Shown: in pieces, positions 1 to 6,338 of the stretch
How positions within the stretch are numbered: the first letter of the stretch is position 1
Layout: every line of letters begins with the position of its first letter
NCBI GenBank assembly: GCA_007136035.1
Contig: SLHS01000099.1
Coordinates: 1 to 6,926, forward strand
Origin: Patescibacteria group bacterium
GTDB lineage: Bacteria; Patescibacteriota; Dojkabacteria; SC72; T1SED10-24
DNA length: 6,926 bases
Direction of reading: 5' to 3'
Notes under the pieces: model-generated
The model's database searches: none
Told to the model about the DNA's origin: nothing
The model's input: only the letters and a program-made list of their open reading frames with translations
Made by a program: the position numbers and the translations under genes

Positions 1-404
1 AAATTTGTATCTATCTTATTTTCAAAAGGTTTACCCCAAACTCTACGCAACGATTTTCTACCAAGTTTCAAAGTCAATATAGCTCTGTAAAGCCACATCC
101 TGTTATTTTTAACAACGATAAACACATCAATATCATCTTTTTCTTTTGCAGTTCCTGCTGCAACAGAACCTGTAATTCCAACAAACCTAACCCAATCAAG
201 AAAAACTATAGAATGAATATTTTCCTTTACAATATCTATTTTTTTCTGAATAAAAATTTTTCTTTTAAAACTTTGAACATCCTGTATATTTTGAAATTTG
301 TCTCCCCAAAAAAAAACAACCTTTTCTTTTGGCGTTTTAATACCCATATTTTTACGAAAGAGAACAAGCTGAGAAATCTTTTGATTAGTTTTGGAGATTA
401 CCAT
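1..404 (-). CDS. Nucleotidyltransferase-fold protein, N-terminal part (runs off left edge)
   Basis: The reverse strand reads open for 134 codons from an ATG at 404 to the window edge, so the C-terminus is missing. Residues 77-96 (ITGSVAAG..., then DDIDVFIV) carry the nucleotidyltransferase (Pol beta-like) signature: Gly79-Ser80 followed after ten residues by Asp91-x-Asp93, the expected metal-binding pair. The stretch after it (KNNRMWLYRAILTL) resembles a nucleotidyltransferase family I recall from Patescibacteria, in which a longer C-terminal part follows. An in-frame TAA lies two codons before the ATG, so this is the most upstream start; Met20 is an alternative. No Shine-Dalgarno sequence is visible. 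The gene is divergent from the secretion operon. Its substrate cannot be told: members of this fold modify RNA, antibiotics or proteins. The fold call is firm, the function is unknown. Confidence 0.8.
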   Translation of the reverse strand, partial: MVISKTNQKISQLVLFRKNMGIKTPKEKVVFFWGDKFQNIQDVQSFKRKIFIQKKIDIVKENIHSIVFLDWVRFVGITGSVAAGTAKEKDDIDVFIVVKNNRMWLYRAILTLKLGRKSLRRVWGKPFENKIDTN

Positions 405-464
405 TTCTTAAAACGAAAAATTTTGCTAAACTAGTTATTAGGATTTTAACACAATATTACTGAA
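405..464. other. Divergent intergenic region between nucleotidyltransferase and prgI
   Basis: These 60 AT-rich bases separate two divergent genes and must supply initiation for both. The minus-strand promoter is listed separately. For the plus strand I find only weak candidates: TTGCTA at 423-428 could be a -35, but no good -10 follows at 16-18 bases (TTTAAC, TTAACA, TAACAC). If one of those is used, the mRNA would begin close to the prgI ATG. There is no Shine-Dalgarno sequence in front of prgI, and no hairpin or operator-like palindrome is obvious. Confidence 0.4.
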
Positions 465-473
465 ATGAGACAA
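443..473 (-). promoter_or_regulatory. Candidate extended -10 promoter for the nucleotidyltransferase gene
   Basis: Read on the minus strand, a TTGTCT -35-like hexamer (468-473) is followed after 19 bases by TAAAAT (443-448), which is directly preceded by TGT, giving an extended -10 (TGnTAAAAT). Transcription would start near 436, leaving a leader of about 30 bases before the ATG at 404. The spacer is two bases longer than ideal, which an extended -10 can tolerate. The -35 lies inside the first codons of the divergent prgI gene. Judged by eye only. Confidence 0.35.
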
Positions 474-1268
474 CACCCTATACCGCAAAACATATTGGAT
501 GTAGAATTTAAACTCTTTACATACTTTACCGTAAAAGAGTTTGCCTATGTAGCTACAGGTACAGTTATTGGAGGTCTGTTCATATACCTTTGGACGCAAA
601 ATCGTATACCAGGCATTGTAGCCTTTCCTAGTTTTATTTTCTTTGGGGGTGTTGGTTTAATTTTAGGTATAGTCCCTATCCAAGATCAACCTGCTGACAA
701 AATACTTTCCAATTACATCAAAGCAATTAATCGACCAACATTAAGAGTCTGGCAAGGCAAAGAAATGAAGTTAAAAATGAAAAAACGAGAAAATGCAGGT
801 AGAGCATCAATATCTGAGATACAAAAAAATCGTCCACAACAAGTAAGCCTTGCCGATGTTGAAGAAAGAGAGAAATTAGAAAAGATAGGGGAAATGATGG
901 AAGAAACAGGTTTGGGCCAAAGAACAGCACCACAACCCAAGAAAGAGCAGAGAATTATTATAACAAAAGAGAATATAGATCAATATGTTCTCCCTAATGT
1001 CAAAGTGCAACTGGTTGGTACAATCAATATGGTACTTGTTAATAGACAAAATCAACCTATTGCAAATGCAACCATAATAGTAAAAGATAACACGGAAAAA
1101 CCGAGATTGGCTTTAAGATCAGGATTAAAAGGTGAAGTACTTAGTACAAAAAAACTCGAAAAAGGAGAATACAGAATCGAAATAAAACATGAAAATTATA
1201 CCTTTAGTCCAATAAGATTCCTTGTTGAACAACCTGTCTATCCTGTAATTAAAATTAGTTCACTGTAA
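465..1268 (+). CDS. PrgI-family membrane protein with C-terminal carboxypeptidase-regulatory-like beta domain
   Basis: First gene of the type IV secretion-like operon. Residues 1-22 (MRQHPIPQNILDVEFKLF) match the start of PrgI-family proteins, small inner-membrane components found next to VirB4 in conjugation systems. Two hydrophobic segments at about 25-43 and 50-71 should form a membrane hairpin, and the RPTLRVW stretch near 90-96 closes the PrgI part. A charged K/E/Q-rich linker (about 97-175) leads to a beta-rich domain at about 177-267. The pattern there (VNRQNQPIANATIIV, LKGEVLS, LEKGEYRIEI) resembles carboxypeptidase-regulatory-like or Cna-B-type domains. Classical PrgI is only about 115 residues, so half of this protein is extra. 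An in-frame TAA at 447-449 limits how far upstream the start could lie. No Shine-Dalgarno sequence is seen. The next gene starts five bases after the stop. Confidence 0.85.
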   Translation: MRQHPIPQNILDVEFKLFTYFTVKEFAYVATGTVIGGLFIYLWTQNRIPGIVAFPSFIFFGGVGLILGIVPIQDQPADKILSNYIKAINRPTLRVWQGKEMKLKMKKRENAGRASISEIQKNRPQQVSLADVEEREKLEKIGEMMEETGLGQRTAPQPKKEQRIIITKENIDQYVLPNVKVQLVGTINMVLVNRQNQPIANATIIVKDNTEKPRLALRSGLKGEVLSTKKLEKGEYRIEIKHENYTFSPIRFLVEQPVYPVIKISSL

Positions 1269-1273
1269 AGAAT

Positions 1274-1900
1274 ATGGATGCCAAAAGAAGAGCTAAAGTC
1301 CCCTATTCTACGCAAGATCACATTGCAATAAGAGATATTGTCGATGATTTAATAGTAACAAAATCAAACTCTGTTTCCCTAGTAATACAAACAAGTTCCG
1401 TAAATTTTGACTTACTTTCAGAACAAGAGCAAACAAGCAAAATATTAGCTTTTTCTGGTTTACTGAACTCCCTTTCCTTCCCTCTGCAGGTAATTGTTAG
1501 AACAAGCAGGATTGATATCGGTAAATATATAAGCTATTTAAAAGAAGAAACTCAAAGAACACTTTCACCAGGACTAAGAAAACAACTTAATATCTATACA
1601 ACTTTCGTACAAAATTTGACAATCCATCATGAAGTCCTAGATAAAAAATTCTATCTCGTAATTTCAGAATACAGTATTGGTGATATGTCTAATCCTATGC
1701 AAATGGCTAAAAATGAAGAGCAAAATACTATGTTTAACAAGAAAAAATTAATAGAAAAAGCAAAAACAAAACTCTATTTCAAAAGAGACCATCTGATTAA
1801 ACAGCTTTCTAGAATGGGATTAACAGGATATCAACTAGAAACCGAACAATTAATTGATTTGTTCTATGATATATATAATCCTAAGAAAGAAAACATATAG
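1274..1900 (+). CDS. TraC-like domain protein of a type IV secretion-like system
   Basis: A 208-residue soluble protein with no membrane segment and no Walker motif. The first half (about 12-95: HIAIRDIVDDLIV, SLVIQTSSVNFDLLSEQEQ, LNSLSFPLQVIV) resembles the TraC-like N-terminal domain that usually sits in front of VirB4/TraC ATPases and is often a separate gene in Patescibacteria. Residues 150-208 are charged and helical (KKKLIEKAKTKLYFKRDHLI). It lies five bases after prgI and two bases before virB4, so the three are almost certainly one transcript and one complex. By inference it acts as a cytoplasmic partner or adaptor that docks the VirB4 ATPase to the PrgI membrane component. The start is the first ATG after the prgI stop, without a recognisable ribosome binding site. 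The family call is fairly sure; the exact role is not known. Confidence 0.75.
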   Translation: MDAKRRAKVPYSTQDHIAIRDIVDDLIVTKSNSVSLVIQTSSVNFDLLSEQEQTSKILAFSGLLNSLSFPLQVIVRTSRIDIGKYISYLKEETQRTLSPGLRKQLNIYTTFVQNLTIHHEVLDKKFYLVISEYSIGDMSNPMQMAKNEEQNTMFNKKKLIEKAKTKLYFKRDHLIKQLSRMGLTGYQLETEQLIDLFYDIYNPKKENI

Positions 1901-1902
1901 AT

Positions 1903-4242
1903 ATGGATAGTAAATATCAATCACTAGCACAACAAAAGTTAGAAAATACAAAAATCAAAGATTTTTCTCAAGAAATCTCTGATATAAAGGCAAAAACTTC
2001 TACAAAAAAAAACATTCATGAAATTGCCGGAGACAAACTTATAGTTGATGACCCTGAACTTAAAAAAAAGAACCCTTTTCAAAGTCTGATTGATAAAGTG
2101 GTAAACCCTGGCGGGAAAGGGATGAACCCAGAAGAAGAAGCCATAAAGAGAGAAGAGGCAAGACAAAAAGCGATAGATAATGCACCCACCAAAATAGATG
2201 GAATGACTGTAGAAGATATAATATCTCCCCTAGAACTCGAAATTGATTTTCAACATATGGAAATAAATGGAAATTTCTATAGAACACTTTTTGTTAAGGG
2301 ATTCCCCAGATTTGTCGGTCCTAATTGGCTTTCACCAATAATTAATTTTGAACATTCTTTACGAATATCTACTTTCTACTACCCTGTCGATTCTCAAGAA
2401 ATTTTAAAGAAATTGAAAAGAAAGATTGGTGAAATGGAAGCCACCCTTTATACATATATTGAAGAAAGAAAAGTTCCTGATGCAACACTTAAAGTAGCCT
2501 TGTCAGATGCCCAACAATTACAAGACGCAATTGCCGAAGGTACATCAAAATTCTTCCATTTTTCAATGTATATAACTCTTTCCGCAACTTCAAAAGAGCG
2601 TTTGGAAAAAATAACACAAAATGCAATAGCAACACTGGGTGCAATGAGTGTGACCGCTAAGCCCGCTATATTACAACAGGAGCAAGGGTTGATAAGTACA
2701 CAACCCCTTGGTTTAGACAAACTATATATAACAAGAAATATGGACACAACTTCCATCGCTACAACATACCCATTTGTAACCTCTGATCTAACAATGGAAC
2801 ATGGAATTATGTATGGAATTAATTTACACAACAAGAGTCTTATCGTTTTTGAAAGATTCGATATGGAAAACGCAAATACGGTAATTTTCGCAAAGTCTGG
2901 TGCTGGTAAAAGTTATTTTGTGAAGCTGGAAGCAGTTCGTTCACTCATGTTAGGTACAGAAATCATAATCATCGATCCAGAAAATGAATTCGAACTACTT
3001 TCAGAAGCAGTTAATGGCGCTTATATATCCTTTTCTCAAGATTCAAAACATAAAATGAACCCTTTTGAACTTTCTGGAGTAAGAGTAGACGAAGAAGAAG
3101 ATGAATTAAGGATGAAAATTCTTTCATTGCAAGGGTTTTTGAAAATTCTTCTAGGAAATGTTACTGCTATTGAACAAGCAATACTTGATAGAGCTCTACT
3201 GCTAACCTACAGAGAGAAAGGTATTACTCTAGATCCAGCAACTCAGAGGGCAAACAAGCCACCTCTTTTAGAAGATCTTTACAAAGTTCTAAAGGGTATG
3301 GCTGAACCAGAAGCCAGACCAATGGCTAGCCGACTAGAAAGGTATATCATAGGTAGTGGGGCTGGGATTTTCAACGAAGAAAGTAATGTAGAATTAAACA
3401 ACCCTTTTACAGTTTTTAACCTCCAATCTTTACAAGAAGAAATTAGACCTATGGCTATGTATTTAATTTTAGAATATATATGGACGAAAATTAGAAAAGA
3501 TAGGAAAAAAAGGATATTAATAATCGAAGAAGCTTGGTTTATGATGCTTCATGAAGACTCAGCAAAGTTTCTCTATTCGATAGCCAAAAGAGCAAGGAAA
3601 TATTATGTCGGTGTTACGACAATAACTCAAGATGTTGATGATTTTTTACAAACCGAAATGGGTAGGGCGATAATTGCAAACTCCTCAATGCAGATTCTTT
3701 TTCAACAAAGCCCTACTGGTATAAAAAGGTTGAAACCCGCCTTTAACTTAACTCAAGGAGAATCAGATTTTCTTCTACACTGTGATATTGGGCAGGCTAT
3801 TTTCTTTGCAGGAACAAGCCATGTCGCAATGCAAGTCGTTTCAAGTAAAGCAGAACATGATCTAATTACGACAAATCCTAAGGACCTAGAAAGAATGAAG
3901 AAAGAAAAGGAACAAGGCATAAAAAGAAGCCCCGAAGAAGATGCAGATATATATGAACCTCCGGTAACACAAGGTCGTATAACTGAAAAAGCAAAATTCC
4001 AAACAAAAGAAAAATTAAAAGAAGAAGTAGGAGGTAAACGAGAAAAGATGGATAAAATGATTGAAGAAAAGTTACATTTTCAAAATATGGAACAAGAACA
4101 AATACCGACAAGTATAACTGAACAAGTTATTAAGGATAGGGAAAAAATGCAAAAAGGAGTCAACCGTATAAATACTCAGGGTGAAATAAAATATAAGCAT
4201 GACCAAAATGAAGGAGAAGGAACAGAAGAAAAAGGGAACTAA
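1903..4242 (+). CDS. virB4: VirB4/TraC-type conjugation ATPase
   Basis: A 779-residue ATPase that should power assembly of, or transfer through, a type IV secretion-like apparatus at the inner face of the membrane. Residues 1-100 are a charged lead-in. About 105-320 is the VirB4 N-terminal region, including NWLSPIINFEHSLRISTFYYP and the WxxP-like barrel segment. The P-loop is AKSGAGKS at 330-337, where the usual first Gly of GxxxxGK[ST] is Ala, a change I recall in relatives. Walker B is ILIIEEAW at 538-545, with Glu542/Glu543 available for catalysis. The VTTITQDVDDFL motif at 571-582 and QQSPTGIKRL further on are typical of VirB4. The FERFDMENANTVIFA lead into the P-loop is also characteristic. 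From about 655 to 779 there is a hydrophilic K/E/Q-rich tail that most VirB4 proteins lack. It is the last clear gene of the operon. Confidence 0.93.
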   Translation: MDSKYQSLAQQKLENTKIKDFSQEISDIKAKTSTKKNIHEIAGDKLIVDDPELKKKNPFQSLIDKVVNPGGKGMNPEEEAIKREEARQKAIDNAPTKIDGMTVEDIISPLELEIDFQHMEINGNFYRTLFVKGFPRFVGPNWLSPIINFEHSLRISTFYYPVDSQEILKKLKRKIGEMEATLYTYIEERKVPDATLKVALSDAQQLQDAIAEGTSKFFHFSMYITLSATSKERLEKITQNAIATLGAMSVTAKPAILQQEQGLISTQPLGLDKLYITRNMDTTSIATTYPFVTSDLTMEHGIMYGINLHNKSLIVFERFDMENANTVIFAKSGAGKSYFVKLEAVRSLMLGTEIIIIDPENEFELLSEAVNGAYISFSQDSKHKMNPFELSGVRVDEEEDELRMKILSLQGFLKILLGNVTAIEQAILDRALLLTYREKGITLDPATQRANKPPLLEDLYKVLKGMAEPEARPMASRLERYIIGSGAGIFNEESNVELNNPFTVFNLQSLQEEIRPMAMYLILEYIWTKIRKDRKKRILIIEEAWFMMLHEDSAKFLYSIAKRARKYYVGVTTITQDVDDFLQTEMGRAIIANSSMQILFQQSPTGIKRLKPAFNLTQGESDFLLHCDIGQAIFFAGTSHVAMQVVSSKAEHDLITTNPKDLERMKKEKEQGIKRSPEEDADIYEPPVTQGRITEKAKFQTKEKLKEEVGGKREKMDKMIEEKLHFQNMEQEQIPTSITEQVIKDREKMQKGVNRINTQGEIKYKHDQNEGEGTEEKGN

Positions 4243-4312
4243 AAGAAAAGAAGAAATAGTCCACTACAAACGCTTAGCATACAAAGTGAAAAATCCATTT
4301 AAAGGAGTTTAG
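4208..4312 (+). CDS. Possible 34-residue basic protein overlapping the end of virB4
   Basis: An ATG at 4208 opens a second frame inside the last codons of virB4 and runs to a TAG at 4310-4312. It encodes a very basic peptide that starts MKEKEQKKKGTKRK and ends YKVKNPFKGV. The reading frame covers the whole gap to the convergent uracil-DNA glycosylase gene and overlaps that gene's last codon. The overlap with virB4 would allow translational coupling. Against it: the first half lies on a purine-rich stretch that gives Lys/Glu in any frame, and I recognise no family. It may be chance, or the remnant of a gene that once followed virB4. Confidence 0.2.
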   Translation: MKEKEQKKKGTKRKEEIVHYKRLAYKVKNPFKGV

Positions 4313-4896
4313 AACATTTTCAATTGCTTTTCTTCTTTTGCTTTTTCCTTTTCAAGATATTCCTTTAAGTTTTTCATGTCACTTAAAAGAATTTCTCTGT
4401 AAGAACCATTGTATAGAGCTACAGCCGGATGATACATTACAAAAACTGCTCTACTGTTTCTCCCCACTTTAAAAATCTGTCCATGCACTTTAGAAATAGT
4501 AATATTTGGCAAAAAATTTGCTAGAGCATGACGTCCCAGAGGGACAAAAACCTTCGGATCAATAAATTCTATTTGTGCTTTTAACCAAGGCTTGAAAGCT
4601 TTTTTTTCTTCGTCCGAAGGATCCCTATTATTTGGAGGACGACATTTGACTACATTTGTAATAAAAACATCTTCTCTTTTAAGGCCAATACTTTCAAGAA
4701 GCGTATCTAAAAACTTTCCTGCTGGACCAACAAAAGGTCTTCCCAATTTATCCTCAACAGCACCTGGAGCTTCCCCTATAAACATAATATCTGCATTTGG
4801 ATTACCTTCTCCCGGGACAATATTTTTAACACCTTTGAAAAGTTCACTCTCAGTATTTTCTACATAGTATTGATTTATCTCATCAAGAGTTTTCAT
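4309..4896 (-). CDS. Family 4-like uracil-DNA glycosylase lacking most Fe-S cluster cysteines
   Basis: A 195-residue DNA repair enzyme that would remove uracil from DNA as the first step of base excision repair. Motif 1 is GEAPGAVED at 41-49, followed by GRPFVGPAGKFLD (52-64) and KCRPPNNRDP (84-93), all characteristic of family 4. The C-terminal motif is YHPAVALYNGS at 155-165 with His156. Family 4 enzymes normally hold a [4Fe-4S] cluster through CxxC near the N-terminus plus two later cysteines. Here the N-terminal pair is replaced by Asn14 and Ser17, the last by Phe101, and only Cys85 remains, the sole cysteine in the protein. Length is normal for the family. The ATG shares one base with the stop of the Lon-like gene (TAATG), which suggests coupled translation; an AAGGA lies 11 bases upstream. 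The family call is firm, and loss of the cluster is a direct reading. Confidence 0.9.
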   Translation of the reverse strand: MKTLDEINQYYVENTESELFKGVKNIVPGEGNPNADIMFIGEAPGAVEDKLGRPFVGPAGKFLDTLLESIGLKREDVFITNVVKCRPPNNRDPSDEEKKAFKPWLKAQIEFIDPKVFVPLGRHALANFLPNITISKVHGQIFKVGRNSRAVFVMYHPAVALYNGSYREILLSDMKNLKEYLEKEKAKEEKQLKMF

Positions 4897-6122
4897 TAAC
4901 TCAATGGTCCTTGATCAGGTAATACAAATTGTCGAAGATTTTGATTATTAATAACTATTGGAGGTTGCTGCCCTTCTAAAACTTTCCTTGCAGCTGTACG
5001 AACGAGAGTTGAAAGGTTCCTCTCAAGCTGTCTAAGACCAGCATCAAAACCTACAGGGCGTATGAGAGTAGGCCAAACACTCTCTTCAATTATTATGTCC
5101 TTTTCACTAAGACCAGCATTTTTTAATACTGCAGGCATTGTATAGGTTTTTGCAATAACCTCTTTTTCTTGATCAGAATAGCTGGTAAAACGAATTACTT
5201 CCATACGATCAAGCAACGCAGCTGAAAGAGTTCCCAAAGTATTACAAGTACAGATAAAAAATATTTTACCTAGATTAACGGGATAATCAATATAGTGATC
5301 AATAAATGTGCTGTTTTGTTCGGGGTCAAGTATCTCCAACAATGAAGCCATAACATCATTAAGAAGGCCACTTTGACCACTAACCTTATCAATCTCATCT
5401 AAAACAATTACAGGATTCATTGTTCCACATCTTGTAACAGCTTTAATAATTTGTCCTGGTTCTGCGTCTAAAAAAGCCTTAGATTGTCCTCTAAGAGCTT
5501 GTACACTGCCAACAGCACCCAAGGAAATTCTAACAAATTTTCTATCCATTGCATTAGCTATAGATTTGGCAATTGAAGTTTTACCTACACCTTGGAGACC
5601 AACAAAAAGCATTACAGGAGCATTAGCTGATGAACCTCTCAACACACCCATATCTGCAACTCCAGCATCTTCATTATCATATCTATGACCTTTCTGCATA
5701 CGCATCTGCATTATAGCAAGGTAGTCTAGTACTAGATTCTTCACCGTATCAATACCATAGTGTGTAGAATCCATCATTTGTTTAGCATTCTTAATATCCA
5801 AATTATCCTTACTATACACTCCCCAAGGTATACTTGTAATCCAAGAAATATACTTTTCGACAACCTCAAACTCCCCAGAATAACTTCCTCTTCTGGCCAT
5901 CCTCCTAAGTCTACCTATACTTCTTAAGGCTTTTTCCGTTAAATCTTCGGGCATATTAGCCTCTTTTACTGATTTTTCTAATTCATCAATTTCCGCAATA
6001 GCCTCCGTTTCCTCAGTAGTACGAGTTGCAGAATCAGAAAGAGTATCAGAAGTTTTCAAAGATGTTGTCGCACCATCAGAAACTTTGTTTAATTTTTGTA
6101 ATCTTTGATTGTCGTTTTGCAT
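4896..6122 (-). CDS. Lon-like AAA+ ATPase without protease domain
   Basis: A 408-residue protein that aligns with the ATPase half of LonA. Residues 46-110 match the end of the Lon N-terminal region (ANMPEDLTEKALRSI, YISWITSIPWG, DNLDIKNA). The AAA+ module follows: Walker A GLQGVGKT at 175-182, Walker B VIVLDEID at 238-245, LLEILDPEQN at 261-270, sensor 1 Asn294, arginine finger Arg306 in LLDRMEV, and sensor 2 Arg364 in GLRQLER. All catalytic residues for ATP hydrolysis are present. The chain ends at 408, just after the small helical subdomain, exactly where the S16 peptidase domain (Ser-Lys dyad) of the roughly 780-residue LonA would begin; it also lacks the N-terminal substrate-binding domain. 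Residues 1-45 are Ser/Thr-rich and probably disordered. It may act as an unfoldase or remodeller, by inference. Its stop shares one base with the downstream glycosylase start. Confidence 0.88.
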   Translation of the reverse strand: MQNDNQRLQKLNKVSDGATTSLKTSDTLSDSATRTTEETEAIAEIDELEKSVKEANMPEDLTEKALRSIGRLRRMARRGSYSGEFEVVEKYISWITSIPWGVYSKDNLDIKNAKQMMDSTHYGIDTVKNLVLDYLAIMQMRMQKGHRYDNEDAGVADMGVLRGSSANAPVMLFVGLQGVGKTSIAKSIANAMDRKFVRISLGAVGSVQALRGQSKAFLDAEPGQIIKAVTRCGTMNPVIVLDEIDKVSGQSGLLNDVMASLLEILDPEQNSTFIDHYIDYPVNLGKIFFICTCNTLGTLSAALLDRMEVIRFTSYSDQEKEVIAKTYTMPAVLKNAGLSEKDIIIEESVWPTLIRPVGFDAGLRQLERNLSTLVRTAARKVLEGQQPPIVINNQNLRQFVLPDQGPLS

Positions 6123-6136
6123 TGGGCAGGTTATTT

Positions 6137-6331
6137 TTATTTTTCAATTATTGCTGCAACAGGACAAACCCCCTTTATTTTTTCCAAATCTTCAGATTTA
6201 ATTTCAACGTTTTCCTTAATCAAAATTTTCTGATTTTCATCAAACTCAAAAATCTCAGGATATGCAGCTACACAGCCACCACACTTTAAACAAATTCCAT
6301 GATTAATTTTAAAAATTTTGTCTGCTTGCAT
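6137..6331 (-). CDS. Single-cluster [4Fe-4S] ferredoxin
   Basis: A 64-residue electron carrier. Cys14, Cys17 and Cys20 (CLKCGGC) together with Cys56 in CPVAAI form the complete ligand set of a one-cluster bacterial ferredoxin. The position where two-cluster or disulfide-containing relatives have a further Cys (before Pro25) is Tyr24, so only one cluster is expected. The acidic stretch PEIFEFDEN (25-33) is typical of the group. The gene lies 24 bases after sufU and 14 bases before the Lon-like gene, so it is probably served by the SUF genes upstream of it and co-transcribed with the genes downstream. A good extended -10 promoter precedes it at a distance that would make the mRNA leaderless, and no Shine-Dalgarno sequence is present. 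The redox partner is unknown. Confidence 0.9.
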   Translation of the reverse strand: MQADKIFKINHGICLKCGGCVAAYPEIFEFDENQKILIKENVEIKSEDLEKIKGVCPVAAIIEK

Positions 6332-6338
6332 TAATTAA

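Noticed and set aside
303..314. Nine-base A run, with similar runs near 2004-2012 and 6418-6426, as phase-variation tracts
   Set aside because: Runs of this length are expected in AT-rich Lys and Phe codons. The reading frames are intact through each, and nothing shows that they vary.
213..434. 73-codon open frame on the plus strand
   Set aside because: It lies opposite the nucleotidyltransferase gene, is dominated by Phe, Asn, Lys and Leu as expected from AT-rich antisense sequence, and matches no family.
2448..2834. 128-codon open frame on the minus strand inside virB4
   Set aside because: It is antisense to well-conserved VirB4 sequence and has no recognisable domain, so it is a shadow frame.
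4243..4308. Possible transcription terminator between the convergent virB4 and glycosylase genes
   Set aside because: I looked for an inverted repeat followed by a T-run in either direction and found no stem of useful length.
4592..4867. 91-codon open frame on the plus strand inside the glycosylase gene
   Set aside because: It is antisense to the conserved glycosylase motifs, with a composition typical of a shadow frame.
6026..6289. 87-codon open frame on the plus strand across the ferredoxin gene
   Set aside because: It is antisense to the ferredoxin and the start of the Lon-like gene, Phe- and Asn-rich, and matches nothing known.
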